Below are positions 17,309-27,058 of a DNA stretch of 64,000 nt, piece after piece; the first letter of the stretch is position 1, and every line of letters begins with the position of its first letter. The DNA is taken from the NCBI RefSeq assembly GCF_025153525.1, contig NZ_JANZNR010000001.1, positions 248,001 through 312,000 on the forward strand, written 5' to 3'. The notes under the pieces are model-generated. The model saw nothing but the letters and a program-made list of their open reading frames with translations, made no database searches and was not told the origin of the DNA. This stretch comes from Psychroserpens sp. SPM9. GTDB lineage: Bacteria; Bacteroidota; Bacteroidia; Flavobacteriales; Flavobacteriaceae. Both the position numbers and the translations under genes were made by a program.

Positions 17309-19648
17309 TTATTCATTACTACTTCCGTAGCCATAACCATAACCATAGTTATACGAGTATCCATAAGACCTACTTGCGCCTACACCATTGATAACATAAG
17401 CCATATTCTTAATTTTTCCGCTTTGAGATAAATCCTTAGAAAAATCTAATAAATTTTTCTCCGTATGCTCAGCTCTTAACAAATAAATGGTCGCATCAGC
17501 GTATTTAGAAATCAATAAGGTGTCTGTCACCAAGATGGTTGGTGCTGTATCAATAATAATATAATCATAGAGCGCCTTAGCCTCTTCTAAAAGCATTTCA
17601 AATCTTCCATTGGTAAGCAATTGCGTAGGATTTGGAGGAATATCACCAGACAACAATATTTCATGGTTAGGATGCTTTTCAAACCCTTTTACAACGATGT
17701 TTTTCCAATCCAGAGATTCATCATGCAAATAATTTGACAAGCCTTGAAGGTTTTTATCTTTTGAAATATAAGTATGGATCTGCGGATTTCTTAAATCGGC
17801 TCCAATAAGTAACACTTTTTTATTGATACTTGATAAAGCTAAAGATAAATTAATACCAACATAGGTTTTTCCTTCTCCCTTAATAGTCGAGGTGCAATAA
17901 ATGACTTTTCCAACGTTTTCGCCTGTTGGAATAATATAATTGACATTAGCACTCAAAATACGGAAGGCTTCAGATTGTACCGAACGATCTGTTGGATTAT
18001 CAAACACCAAGTTTTTTTGCTTCTTAATTCTAGGCAATTCAGCTAAGATTGGAATATTACCAGTTCTAGACGTGACATCATCTTTGCCCTTAATTTTAGT
18101 ATCTAATAAATTATACGCATAAATGGCTCCAAACGGTAAAAATAAGCCAGCAACTAGTGCAATTAAATAGATGTTTTTAGAATTTGGTGATATTGGGCTT
18201 CCACTAGAAAGCGCATATTCTACTACTTTGATTGATGGTTCGGTTATCGCTAAATTGATAGCAGCTTCTTCACGTTTCTGAAGTAAAAACAAATACAAAC
18301 TCTGCTTAATCGCTTGTTGACGTTCTCTGGAGCGCAATAACTTTTCCTTTAATGGTAAACTTGAAACCTGATAAGTATATTTCTGGTTTTTACTAACCAA
18401 TTGTTGCTTGGTTGCATTTAATTGCGATTGATACGAATTTATACTCGTACTTATATTAGATTTTACACTCGATATTTTATCGTTAAGAATTTTAACCGTT
18501 GGATTATTTTCCCCTGCACTTGTCACCAATTTATCACGCTCAAAAACCAAATCATTATGTTGATTAACTAAGGTGTTAATATTAGAATTGTCTAAACCAA
18601 TATTAGTAGGTAATAAATCTGAATCGGTGTTGGTTTGATGAATTGTTTCATCTAATAAGTCTGATAACACCAATTGGTTTTCAACTTCAAAGACTTCAGT
18701 TTCTGAAACAGCTCTTTGTGACAGTCCTAATTCGGCATCAGACTCAATATTAATAATATTATTAGATTTTTTAAAGTCTTTTATATCGACTTCAATAGAA
18801 TCTAATTCTTCAGCTAAAAACTCAAAACGTTCATCAATAAATTTGATGGTTCGCCTAGATACTTGCTGCCTATCGGTGACTCCATCTTGATTAAAAACCT
18901 CAACCACATTATTCACAATAACACTCGCCAAGGTTTTACTTTGATTAGAAAAGCCTAAAGTCAATAAGTCACTATCTTTACCCAATTTACTAACATCAAT
19001 TTGTGACTTTAACTTACGTGTGGCGCTAGAAACTGGTATTAATTTTAAGATAAAAGTTTTACCAACATTAGCTGAGGCAGCAGCTGGGTTTTCAAATTGA
19101 ATTTCAAAAGGCAAGTTGTGATTAACATTATACGAATTGAATTCTGGAATCACTATAGCAGTATCTGAATCGCCTCTGGAAATATTAAATTCATTTTTAC
19201 CAACAACAATCCTAAAAGACGAAAAATTGATAATGCTATCATTAGGTTTTGTTTTGACTAACTTAAACGGAAATCTGTCAATTTGAGTCGTTAAAACGGT
19301 TCCTTCTTCGTAGTATTCTACAGTTAAGTCTAACTTTTCTACGACCTCTTCAATGATTCTGTAGGATTTCAGAATTTCAATTTCATTTTCAAGGTTGATA
19401 TTCGATCGGTTAAACACAAAAGCCGAAGATGGTAATTCAAGGCCTTTTGTTTTATTAAGAATTTTAATCTTAGCTGAAGATGAATAAATTTTTGGTGTGT
19501 AACGCAAGTATAAATAAGCGCCAATTAGTGCCAATATTATACCCAGAGCAAACCAATACCAATAGCGTAAGTACTTCTTGATTTCATACTTGATCGTTTC
19601 ACCTTGATCATTCTTTTTATGTAATATAGGATTTAAATCTTCACTCAT
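17309..19648 (-). CDS. wzc: Polysaccharide co-polymerase / BY-type tyrosine kinase (Wzc)
   Basis: A 779-residue inner-membrane protein controlling chain length and export of a Wzy-dependent polysaccharide. It has an N-terminal Wzz domain with a membrane segment at about 31-50, a long periplasmic coiled-coil region and a second membrane segment near 490-510. The cytoplasmic kinase has a Walker A (KGEGKTYVGIN, about 588-598), a Walker A' (VLLIGADLRNP; the first Asp of the usual DxDxR is Gly) and a Walker B (YDYIIIDTAP). The C-terminus holds the Tyr/Gly cluster (seven Tyr in the last 18 residues) that is the autophosphorylation tail. It lies 2 bp after wza and ends the locus. Confidence 0.93.
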   Translation of the reverse strand: MSEDLNPILHKKNDQGETIKYEIKKYLRYWYWFALGIILALIGAYLYLRYTPKIYSSSAKIKILNKTKGLELPSSAFVFNRSNINLENEIEILKSYRIIEEVVEKLDLTVEYYEEGTVLTTQIDRFPFKLVKTKPNDSIINFSSFRIVVGKNEFNISRGDSDTAIVIPEFNSYNVNHNLPFEIQFENPAAASANVGKTFILKLIPVSSATRKLKSQIDVSKLGKDSDLLTLGFSNQSKTLASVIVNNVVEVFNQDGVTDRQQVSRRTIKFIDERFEFLAEELDSIEVDIKDFKKSNNIINIESDAELGLSQRAVSETEVFEVENQLVLSDLLDETIHQTNTDSDLLPTNIGLDNSNINTLVNQHNDLVFERDKLVTSAGENNPTVKILNDKISSVKSNISTSINSYQSQLNATKQQLVSKNQKYTYQVSSLPLKEKLLRSRERQQAIKQSLYLFLLQKREEAAINLAITEPSIKVVEYALSSGSPISPNSKNIYLIALVAGLFLPFGAIYAYNLLDTKIKGKDDVTSRTGNIPILAELPRIKKQKNLVFDNPTDRSVQSEAFRILSANVNYIIPTGENVGKVIYCTSTIKGEGKTYVGINLSLALSSINKKVLLIGADLRNPQIHTYISKDKNLQGLSNYLHDESLDWKNIVVKGFEKHPNHEILLSGDIPPNPTQLLTNGRFEMLLEEAKALYDYIIIDTAPTILVTDTLLISKYADATIYLLRAEHTEKNLLDFSKDLSQSGKIKNMAYVINGVGASRSYGYSYNYGYGYGYGSSNE

Positions 19649-19650
19649 AA

Positions 19651-20406
19651 TTATCTTGTAATAAGAACAATAGATGTTAAAAGAATAGACACAACAGAAA
19701 TCACTGTTGAAGTGTTTCCTATAAAACCTGCACTTTTAACTTTGGGGTTATTTTGACCAACATAAATCACATCGTTAGGCTTGATTTGATAGAATTCACT
19801 ATTCAAAAATTCACCAGAAGTCAAATCAATTGTTGACACTATACGATTGCCATCTACTTCCCGAATGACTTTCACATCTTCACGTTTTCCATTAATAGTC
19901 AAATCTCCAGCATATCCTAAGGCTTGTAAAAGAGTGACACTGTATTCGGTGAAATTATAGGTTCCTGGTTGATTCACCTCCCCTAAAATGGTGACTTTCG
20001 CATTTAACAAACGTACATTCACATTGGGACGCTTTAAATGACCACCATCTTCCAAGAGTTTTTTAATATGTTCACTTAACTCTACAACTGTTTTGTTTTC
20101 GGTAGAAATAATTCCTAATTCAGGAAAATTAATGGTATTGTCTTGAGACACTAAATAGCCTTCAAGCTGCATCATTTCTACTGAAGCACCAACATTTGTA
20201 TTTGATTTATTATAAGGTTTTGCTGATTCCTCAATTAATGCACCAACTGTAATATTTAGAATATCATTGGGTTGAATTTTCGGACTAGAAAATGTAATAG
20301 GTTTATTGTTATAATTTTCAATATCCTGAACATACAATATTTCTTTTTTGGAAGCGCAGGAGTTGACAAGCACAAAAATCAAACAAAAACTTAGAATAGA
20401 CTTCAT
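19651..20406 (-). CDS. wza: Outer-membrane polysaccharide export lipoprotein (Wza-like)
   Basis: A 251-residue lipoprotein forming the outer-membrane exit for the polysaccharide. The start is placed at the ATG at 20406 (Met-Lys-Ser-Ile-Leu-Ser-Phe), which gives a proper signal ending Leu-Val-Asn-Ser-Cys (Cys17). Upstream in-frame ATGs would add a non-signal hydrophobic extension. The polysaccharide-export domain begins at about residue 40 (IQPNDILNITVGAL), and an SLBB domain follows (VTILGEVNQPGTYNF). A C-terminal hydrophobic segment (STVISVVSILLTSIVLI) could be the membrane helix. Two bases separate it from wzc. Confidence 0.9.
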   Translation of the reverse strand: MKSILSFCLIFVLVNSCASKKEILYVQDIENYNNKPITFSSPKIQPNDILNITVGALIEESAKPYNKSNTNVGASVEMMQLEGYLVSQDNTINFPELGIISTENKTVVELSEHIKKLLEDGGHLKRPNVNVRLLNAKVTILGEVNQPGTYNFTEYSVTLLQALGYAGDLTINGKREDVKVIREVDGNRIVSTIDLTSGEFLNSEFYQIKPNDVIYVGQNNPKVKSAGFIGNTSTVISVVSILLTSIVLITR

Positions 20407-20488
20407 TAACATAGATTTAATCAGGTACAAATATAAGCTCAAATATAGGATTGCCAAAAGTTGCGCTCATATTAAATATATAAAGCGT

Positions 20489-21607
20489 TTAAGTTCGCAT
20501 GGATTCTGGCAACCATTTTTTTATGACCAACCAGTTATAAATGAATAAAGAAGAATAAAGTAATACACCAACAATCACCATTAAAATAAATTGAACAATA
20601 GTTTCTAAATGACCTATTTGATAGACAAAAGCGATGAGCATTAAGTTTAATACAACAATAAAAATTGTTGTTTGCGCATGCGAGAGCCCTAGCTTTAAAT
20701 AGCGATGATGTAAATGGTTCTGATCTGCTGAAAAAGGACTTTTCTTAAGAACCACAAGTCTGATTATAAAAATTCTAAGGGTATCTAACAATGGAAAAAA
20801 AGCAATGGATAAGGCTAAAATTGGTGCCGATTCAAAAAACTCTGATTTCGGATTAAGTTCTGTAGTATTTATAAAACGTACCGCACAAAATGCAATTAAA
20901 AAACCAATAATCATAGATCCTGTATCTCCCATAAATATTTTTTTACGCTTAGAAAAATTTAAACGTAAAAATGGAATAATTGCTCCAATAGCAGCCACTG
21001 TAAGCGTCGACATTGTGATATCACCAATTTTAATATATAAAAAAGCAAATGAAGCACAACCTGCAACAGCAAGACAACCTGCTAAACCATCGACTCCGTC
21101 AATCAAATTGTAGGCATTGATTACTAATACATAAACAAAAAGTGTAAATAACACAGACAGCCAATAAGGTAATATTGTAATACCAAAAACACCTGACAAC
21201 CCTAATATTCGTGTATCTGTAAAAATAATAAGTAAGGATGCAGCCATTAACTGTCCAATAAACTTTTTCTTAGGAGATAGTATTAATAAATCATCTTTTA
21301 AGCCTAAAAAGAAAAGCACAGTCATACTACCTAAGACTAATAATAAAATTTTGGTATCTAACAAGGCTCCAATAGTCGTGATGACAACTGCTAAACTTAT
21401 AAAAATCCCAACACCTCCAAGCGTAGGAGTTTTTTTAACATGCACACTCCTATCATCTGGCTCATCCATTAAATGCTTAGCAATAGCAACTTTAAAGATG
21501 GCGGGATAACTACTTAGTGACACAACAAAAGCAATTAAAAAAGCTATAAAAAGCCATAATGCTTGGTAATCTAAAGGATTAAAATGCTTGAGTAATTCTT
21601 GTATCAT
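20489..21607 (-). CDS. wecA: WecA-type undecaprenyl-phosphate sugar-1-phosphate transferase
   Basis: A 372-residue polytopic membrane enzyme of the MraY/WecA family, starting repeat-unit assembly by moving HexNAc-1-phosphate to undecaprenyl phosphate. The conserved cytoplasmic motifs are seen in order: DDRSVHVKKTPTLGGVGIF, LKDDLLILSPKKKF (Asp pair), NAYNLIDGVDGLAG, FMGDTGSMIIGF, and the late His-rich loop HLHHRYLKLGLSHAQT. About 10-11 membrane segments are visible. It has its own promoter (21661-21668), apart from the genes upstream. The substrate is probably UDP-GlcNAc or a derivative, but this is inferred from family only. Confidence 0.92.
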   Translation of the reverse strand: MIQELLKHFNPLDYQALWLFIAFLIAFVVSLSSYPAIFKVAIAKHLMDEPDDRSVHVKKTPTLGGVGIFISLAVVITTIGALLDTKILLLVLGSMTVLFFLGLKDDLLILSPKKKFIGQLMAASLLIIFTDTRILGLSGVFGITILPYWLSVLFTLFVYVLVINAYNLIDGVDGLAGCLAVAGCASFAFLYIKIGDITMSTLTVAAIGAIIPFLRLNFSKRKKIFMGDTGSMIIGFLIAFCAVRFINTTELNPKSEFFESAPILALSIAFFPLLDTLRIFIIRLVVLKKSPFSADQNHLHHRYLKLGLSHAQTTIFIVVLNLMLIAFVYQIGHLETIVQFILMVIVGVLLYSSLFIYNWLVIKKWLPESMRT

Positions 21608-21660
21608 AGTTTAATAAATAACTCGCTTATTTAAATTCATTTTTTACATAGGCGAGCATG

Positions 21661-21668
21661 CAAATATA
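21661..21668 (-). promoter_or_regulatory. Promoter -7 element for wecA-wza-wzc
   Basis: On the minus strand the sequence reads TATATTTG, a perfect -7 match 53 bp before the wecA ATG. It indicates that export and initiation genes can be transcribed independently of the 23-kb operon upstream. Confidence 0.6.
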
Positions 21669-21796
21669 CAGCATACTATTGGTTTATGATAAAAAAATGT
21701 TAAAAACAGAGGTGTCAAGTGTTAAATCTAAGTCTAAAATATTTAAACAAAAAAAGATTAGGTTGATATAACATAAACTTAAAATCGTTTTAAACT

Positions 21797-22552
21797 CTAT
21801 TTCTTAAGCCATTGAGGAATCTTCGATAAATTTTTCATAAGTACAACTCCAAAGGGAAATGACAAGTGATTGGTTTTAGCCGCTTTAAAATCTTCTTTCG
21901 TTTTTTGTATTAAATTTTTAAGGCTCTTATTACTGGCGCCTCCTACTCTCATTTTTACTATCGTTTGAGGTAAATAGTAAAACTTATGATTGGGATTATT
22001 AAAAATTCTAAGTATAAAATCATAATCTGCTGCAATTTTATAATCTAAATTAAAATGCCCAAAACGATCGTAAATTGACTTTTTAAGGAATAAGGTTGGG
22101 TGTGCCGGCATCCAACCACGTTTTAACAACTTCGGATGAAACGGCTGACTTACCCAATTTCGAATCACTTTTTCAGGGTTTTTAAAAGACACATAATGTA
22201 AGTTACTATAAACGCCTTCAACTTGATGTGTTTTAAAAGCTTGTACAATTTGTGCAATACACTCCGTATTTGCCAAGTAATCATCAGAATGTACAAAACC
22301 CACAACAGCTCCAGTGGCTTTAGCGATTCCTTTATTTAAAGCATCATAGATCCCTTTATCAGGTTCAGAAGACCACACGATATTTGAAAAGTCTTTAGCT
22401 TTAGATTTAATCAAATCTAGTGTTCCATCTGTAGAACCGCCATCAACAACTACATATTCTATATCTGAATAGGTTTGATTCAACACCGAATTCATACAAA
22501 ATTCAAGTGTTTTTTCACTATTATAAGTTGCTGTAATAATTGATATCTTCAT
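21797..22552 (-). CDS. Family 2 glycosyltransferase
   Basis: A 251-residue cytoplasmic or membrane-associated GT-A enzyme without membrane helices. It has an N-terminal strand SIITATYNSEKTLEF, a nucleotide-binding DGGSTDGT at 37-44, GIYDALNKGIAKATG (typical of WcaA-like transferases), and His-Ser-Asp-Asp at 88-91 as the metal motif. RGWMPAHPTLFLKK and AADYDFILRI form the acceptor/catalytic part. It is the last gene of the long minus-strand polysaccharide operon. Donor and acceptor are unknown. Confidence 0.9.
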   Translation of the reverse strand: MKISIITATYNSEKTLEFCMNSVLNQTYSDIEYVVVDGGSTDGTLDLIKSKAKDFSNIVWSSEPDKGIYDALNKGIAKATGAVVGFVHSDDYLANTECIAQIVQAFKTHQVEGVYSNLHYVSFKNPEKVIRNWVSQPFHPKLLKRGWMPAHPTLFLKKSIYDRFGHFNLDYKIAADYDFILRIFNNPNHKFYYLPQTIVKMRVGGASNKSLKNLIQKTKEDFKAAKTNHLSFPFGVVLMKNLSKIPQWLKK

Positions 22553-22585
22553 GAATCTTGAATTCTTTTAAGGAAAAAAGGGGGT

Positions 22586-23401
22586 TTACTTCTGTTGAAG
22601 TCGTTTTAATTCTTTAAACTTTATAGCAATCATCCATTCATAAGTTTTCCTTAATTTACAATAGGTATAGCCTGCTTTACCATTTAAGAAACCGCCTTTC
22701 AAAATATAAAAGGCCAAAAATATTAAAGTAGGTCTAAAAGGCAATCGGTAACTCAATCGCTTTTGTGCTTTTCGTCGTTCTACAGGATTTTTAGACCATA
22801 AACTGGAAAAATGTACAGGTTCTTTAATTTCATCGAGCATTTTCTGAGCTTCCATTTCTGAATACCGATTATGCTTATCAAACCACCAGGTTAAACCTTT
22901 ATTGAATGGGTAATGTATGAGATGCTCTTGTAATAAACCTTCGGTTCCTGTCGTGATATATTCTTCATTGATCTCTCTTGCAACAGTAACACATCCATTT
23001 TTAAACAAACGCGGAAACCAGGTCGGATAACCACTACTCTGCTTGATCCATTGATCCTGAAACATATCCTTTCGCCTTACACGATACATGGTATGACCGT
23101 CTTGTAACTTAAGTACTTTTAAAATTTCTGCTTTTAATTCTGAAGTAACAATTTCATCAGCATCTACCATAACAATCCAATCACAGGACTCTGAAACAGA
23201 TGCTAAAGCTGCATTTCTCTGGCTCGCATAATTGTCAAATTTTCGTTGTACAATTCTGGCATTAAACGAGGCCGCAATATCAAGTGTCTTATCGGTACTA
23301 TACGAATCAAATACAATAATTTCATCTACAAAATGTAGTGCCTCTAAACACTTTGCAAGTATAATTTCTTCATTATATGTTAAGATCAGTGCGCTAATCA
23401 T
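22586..23401 (-). CDS. Family 2 glycosyltransferase (WaaE/KdtX-like)
   Basis: A 271-residue GT-A transferase starting SALILTYNEE. The first Asp motif is FDSYSTDKT (31-39). RKFDNYASQRNAAL at 53-66 and MVDADE at 78-83 are the features that separate the WaaE/KdtX-like group (lipopolysaccharide-core or capsule glucosyltransferases) from ordinary family 2 enzymes. The C-terminus has one hydrophobic patch (LIFLAFYILKGGFL) that may bind the membrane. It overlaps the following acyltransferase gene by 8 bp. The exact sugar is unknown. Confidence 0.88.
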   Translation of the reverse strand: MISALILTYNEEIILAKCLEALHFVDEIIVFDSYSTDKTLDIAASFNARIVQRKFDNYASQRNAALASVSESCDWIVMVDADEIVTSELKAEILKVLKLQDGHTMYRVRRKDMFQDQWIKQSSGYPTWFPRLFKNGCVTVAREINEEYITTGTEGLLQEHLIHYPFNKGLTWWFDKHNRYSEMEAQKMLDEIKEPVHFSSLWSKNPVERRKAQKRLSYRLPFRPTLIFLAFYILKGGFLNGKAGYTYCKLRKTYEWMIAIKFKELKRLQQK

Positions 23402-23954
23402 TAATCACTCGGTCTTTAATATATTTAGCCGGATTACCACCAACGATAGTCCAAGGTGCAACATCTTTAAAAACGCAAGCTCTTGCGCCAACCACCGCAC
23501 CTTGCTTAATGGTGATTCCCATACCGCCTACAAAAGCTTCAGTAGCTATCCAAACCTGATCTTCAATAGTTAAAGGTGCACAAACCATTGGAAATTTTGG
23601 ATCGTTAAAATCGTGAGATCCCGGACATAAATAAGCGCCTTGAGAAATTGTAGTATGCGCGCCAATTTTAATCTTTCCAGTGTTATACACATTAACGCCT
23701 GCTGCCAAAGCAGAATAGGCTTCCATTTCTAAATTCCATGGTGCCCAAATTTTAACCGAAGCATACACATGCGCTTTAGGATGCAGCTTCGCACCAAAAC
23801 ATCGTAATAAAAACAAGCGCCAAGGATTAAAAACCGATAAAAAAAAGGGTTTAAAAAAGATAAAACTCACCAATATCCAGGCAGCTCTTCCTAATTTATT
23901 TTTTCTACTTAGCCAATTCTCAAATTTAGAAAGGTCTACTTTTATCTCGCTCAT
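23394..23954 (-). CDS. Hexapeptide-repeat acetyltransferase (WcaF-like)
   Basis: A 186-residue left-handed beta-helix acyltransferase, probably O-acetylating the repeat unit with acetyl-CoA. The hydrophobic N-terminal helix region (about 21-50) and the conserved PGSHDFNDPKFPMVCAPLTIEDQVWIATEAFVGGMGI stretch are typical of the colanic-acid WcaF subgroup; the catalytic His lies in the GSHDF loop. The closing motif VGGNPAKYIKDR is complete. It overlaps the next transferase gene by 8 bp and is 4 bp from the preceding one. Confidence 0.9.
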   Translation of the reverse strand: MSEIKVDLSKFENWLSRKNKLGRAAWILVSFIFFKPFFLSVFNPWRLFLLRCFGAKLHPKAHVYASVKIWAPWNLEMEAYSALAAGVNVYNTGKIKIGAHTTISQGAYLCPGSHDFNDPKFPMVCAPLTIEDQVWIATEAFVGGMGITIKQGAVVGARACVFKDVAPWTIVGGNPAKYIKDRVIND

Positions 23955-23958
23955 TTCA

Positions 23959-25107
23959 TTACGCTTTTATATCTACAAAGGACGGTATTTCTTTAGTATC
24001 TGTAAGAATCCATTCATAAAAAATAGTCATCATCGCACTCACTGCTTCTCTAGAATATTTATTTTCTACTAATGCTCTTCCGTTTTTACCCATTTTTAAA
24101 CGTTTCGTTTCATCTAATTGTATCGCTTCAAGAAGCGTGGTACTTAAACGTTCTAAATCACTCTCAACCCACCAACCACATTGATGTGTTTCTAATTCTT
24201 CCCAAGGTGTTCCTTTGGAAGCTATCACAGGAATTTCTCTAGCTAAGGCTTCAGGAACTACCATTCCAAAATTTTCACTTTTACTCGGCAACACCAAATA
24301 ACTCAGTTGTTGCATCACCTCTTCTTGGGCTTTACCTGACAAAAATCCCGTAAAAGTAATATTTTCAATGTTTTTTTGAGCAATTAAAGCTTTAAGTTGG
24401 TCTACATATTGCACCTCACCATCTCCAATAATAACCAATTCGGCATCAGGATTGGCAGCATTTGAGTTCTTCCAGGCATGAATTAATAACTCCAAATTTT
24501 TAATAGGTGCCAATCGTCCCAGAAATCCAATTTTTCGTTTGTCGCCATGAGGTTCTGTGATGTTTTTAGAAAATGCATTCACATCTATAGCATTTGGAAT
24601 CACTGCAATGGGTTGTGACAATCCGAAATCACGTATATAAGATTTTTCTTTAGTGCTGGTCGCATGAAACGCTGTTGCTTTGATTAAATCTTTCTTCTGA
24701 AATAAAGCCAGGGCCAACTTTTTAAACCATTTTGATTTCTTCAAGCCTTCGGGATAGAGCATCCCGTGAGGTGAGACTACATAAGGTTTATTATGTTTTT
24801 GAGCATGCTTTGCAGCTGCATGAGAAGCATATTGCCAAAGGGCATTGGTATGATATAATTCGTAATCATTATGCGTTTTAAGCCACATCTTTAAGACCTT
24901 AGAATATCCATACCTTGGATGCTTAGGTGGCGGCAAAATTTTCATAAAGTTTTCCCTACTGATAATCTCATCATGAGACTCGGCATCAAAAGTTAACAAA
25001 TCAACCGCAACAGACTGCGCTATTAATCCTGTTAAGAGATTATAAGTACAGGTGGTTGGACCTCCAGATTTTAATCCCATCCCTGAGATTACTTGTAGTA
25101 CTTTCAT
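23959..25107 (-). CDS. Family 4 (GT-B) glycosyltransferase
   Basis: A 382-residue GT-B enzyme. The N-terminal acceptor domain opens with VLQVISGMGLKSGGPTTCTYNL and has SPHGMLYPEGLKKSKWFKK, a pattern frequent in WcaC/WbaZ-type transferases. The C-terminal donor domain has KIGFLGRLAPIKNLELLIHAW and the retaining-enzyme Glu motif SENFGMVVPEALAREIPVIAS. There are no membrane helices. It is adjacent (4 bp) to the WcaF-like gene. The sugar is not predictable. Confidence 0.9.
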   Translation of the reverse strand: MKVLQVISGMGLKSGGPTTCTYNLLTGLIAQSVAVDLLTFDAESHDEIISRENFMKILPPPKHPRYGYSKVLKMWLKTHNDYELYHTNALWQYASHAAAKHAQKHNKPYVVSPHGMLYPEGLKKSKWFKKLALALFQKKDLIKATAFHATSTKEKSYIRDFGLSQPIAVIPNAIDVNAFSKNITEPHGDKRKIGFLGRLAPIKNLELLIHAWKNSNAANPDAELVIIGDGEVQYVDQLKALIAQKNIENITFTGFLSGKAQEEVMQQLSYLVLPSKSENFGMVVPEALAREIPVIASKGTPWEELETHQCGWWVESDLERLSTTLLEAIQLDETKRLKMGKNGRALVENKYSREAVSAMMTIFYEWILTDTKEIPSFVDIKA

Positions 25108-25145
25108 GCGCTTGCTATGTTCATATTAAATCGGTTTTTCATCAT

Positions 25146-25889
25146 TTATCTCTTGTCATCTGGATGCACATATTGCTTTCGTTTGTACCAACCAAAAAAC
25201 GGACTCATCGCTCCGTTGATAATGGCCTTAAATTCGGAAGGCGACGAAAATTGCACTAAATTTCTATAGACCAAACCATCATTTCGGGTATTAAAATAAT
25301 TTCCAGGCAAAGAACTGTAGAGCTTAGTATAACCCGCTGTTTTACAAAACTGAAGCACTCGATTAGAAAAATAACCAATCGGGAAACATATTTCTTTGAC
25401 TTCCTTGTGTAGCAAATCTTCGAGATATTGCTTGGAGGCTTGCAATTCGAAATGCAAATCTTTATCATTAAAAGAGGTTAGGTTTTCGTGCGCATAAGCA
25501 TGCGACTCAAAGATAAAGCCCAAATCTTGTAATTCTAATATATCTGAAGTTGTCAAATAACCTTCCTTTCCAATAAGACTAATGGCCAAAAAAACGGTGG
25601 GTCTAATTTGGTGCTCAACAAAATAGGCTTTGTTATCGTAAATTCCTTTAAATCCGTCGTCAAAATTAATCTGAATTTCAGCATTCGGATTTTTAATTTC
25701 AGGAACAATTATATAGCCTTCAGCCTTGAGAATGTCGATATGCTGTTTAAACAAATCCATAGGTGTCGACATATCGGTATGACAGCGATTAGGCGCATGT
25801 ACATCATGGTAAAATATAATTTTACTTTGGGTATTAGCGTTTAATTTTCCACTTAATACAAATGCTATTTCCTTGATTTTTTTTAGCAT
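25146..25889 (-). CDS. NodB-type polysaccharide deacetylase
   Basis: A 247-residue carbohydrate esterase family 4 protein. The metal triad is intact: Asp-Asp in NFDDGF (77-78) and the His-x3-His pair in ESHAYAHENLTSF (130 and 134). It therefore probably removes N- or O-acetyl groups from a sugar of the polysaccharide or its lipid-linked precursor. No signal peptide is seen (Met-Leu-Lys-Lys-Ile-Lys followed by mixed residues), so cytoplasmic or peripheral action on an intermediate is likelier than action on the exported polymer. It sits 4 bp after the next transferase gene in the operon. Confidence 0.88.
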   Translation of the reverse strand: MLKKIKEIAFVLSGKLNANTQSKIIFYHDVHAPNRCHTDMSTPMDLFKQHIDILKAEGYIIVPEIKNPNAEIQINFDDGFKGIYDNKAYFVEHQIRPTVFLAISLIGKEGYLTTSDILELQDLGFIFESHAYAHENLTSFNDKDLHFELQASKQYLEDLLHKEVKEICFPIGYFSNRVLQFCKTAGYTKLYSSLPGNYFNTRNDGLVYRNLVQFSSPSEFKAIINGAMSPFFGWYKRKQYVHPDDKR

Positions 25890-25892
25890 GCT

Positions 25893-27056
25893 TTAGTATT
25901 GTATTGTTTTTGTTTTAGCAGCACTTCCTTTTTGTTCTATCTGAAATTTCTCCCAAGGCGGCAATGGACGTTCACCTTTCTTTTTATAATGAAAATTGAT
26001 AATATCAATCAAATATTGCGCTACTTGTTGCCCATTAAGATAGCGACTATAATTGAGTATATAATCACGATCGATTTGATCTTTTTCAGCAATTGACTGT
26101 TCTAATTTTTGGGTTAGCGATTCAGGAGTATTGCTCTTAAATACCTGTCCTATTTTATCATTAACCAATAAAATTGACGCGCCACAGGTATCACTGCATA
26201 TAACTTTAAGTCCGGAAGCAATCGCCTCATTAACCACTGCTCCCCAACCATCAAAACGGCTTGGTAAAATTAAAATATGATGTTGCCCAACTAAGGTTCG
26301 CAATTCTTTATTATTAACAACACCATTAAGGCTGATCTGATCGCTGAGACCAAGTTCTTCAACTAAATTTGAAATTGTGGCTTCGTCTTCACCTTCGCCA
26401 TAGACATCCAGACTCCAATTTTGATATTTAACTTTAGAGAGCGCCTGTACTAAAATATCCAAACCTTTTCTATGGATAAGCTGGCCTATAAATAAGAATT
26501 TTAATGTTTCGGAAGTTACTGGCGTATTATTGGGTGCTTTAACGTCTTCAATACTGTACAAAAACGAATAAAAATTCTCTGGTTTTACACCACATTCGAG
26601 GTACCATTTTTGAGTACTGGCTCCAGAACCTAAAACGATATCATAGTGCTTTTGGTAACGTCTTTCAATTAAAAAAGAAGCCAATCGACGCGTTAAAGCG
26701 CGCTTCCCATTTAGGTTAATCGTTTCGGTGAGCAATAGTTTGTGTAACTGGTATTTTAAACTTTGCTGAAAAGCTTTGTATACTAATGGTATCGCTCTGA
26801 TACCAGAAAAGACATGGTAACTGTTAGGCATATCTTCTTGCAACAATGCCTCGATAGTGGCTTCGGAAGGATGGACATGCAATTCAAATTTTTCACTTTC
26901 ATTGACATGGTTCTCCCAACCTTGCTTTTCCAGTTTCTTGTACAATAGTTCTTCAACAATCAACACAAATTTAGTCACCTCATCAGAAGCTGCTAAAGCA
27001 TTCCAATACGGTAATTTATGCTGACTGACGATATTTTCCCAAAAAACAATTCTCAT
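25893..27056 (-). CDS. Family 4 (GT-B) glycosyltransferase
   Basis: A 387-residue GT-B transferase. The N-terminus reads MRIVFWENIVSQHKLPYW. The donor-binding half has LKFLFIGQLIHRKGLDILVQAL and the Glu motif PSRFDGWGAVVNEAIASGLKVICS. The opening and the GWG in the donor motif suggest the subgroup often placed next to O-antigen polymerases. It lies 2 bp after the Wzy-like gene and 3 bp before the deacetylase gene, so translation is probably coupled. Confidence 0.88.
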   Translation of the reverse strand: MRIVFWENIVSQHKLPYWNALAASDEVTKFVLIVEELLYKKLEKQGWENHVNESEKFELHVHPSEATIEALLQEDMPNSYHVFSGIRAIPLVYKAFQQSLKYQLHKLLLTETINLNGKRALTRRLASFLIERRYQKHYDIVLGSGASTQKWYLECGVKPENFYSFLYSIEDVKAPNNTPVTSETLKFLFIGQLIHRKGLDILVQALSKVKYQNWSLDVYGEGEDEATISNLVEELGLSDQISLNGVVNNKELRTLVGQHHILILPSRFDGWGAVVNEAIASGLKVICSDTCGASILLVNDKIGQVFKSNTPESLTQKLEQSIAEKDQIDRDYILNYSRYLNGQQVAQYLIDIINFHYKKKGERPLPPWEKFQIEQKGSAAKTKTIQY

Positions 27057-27058
27057 AA

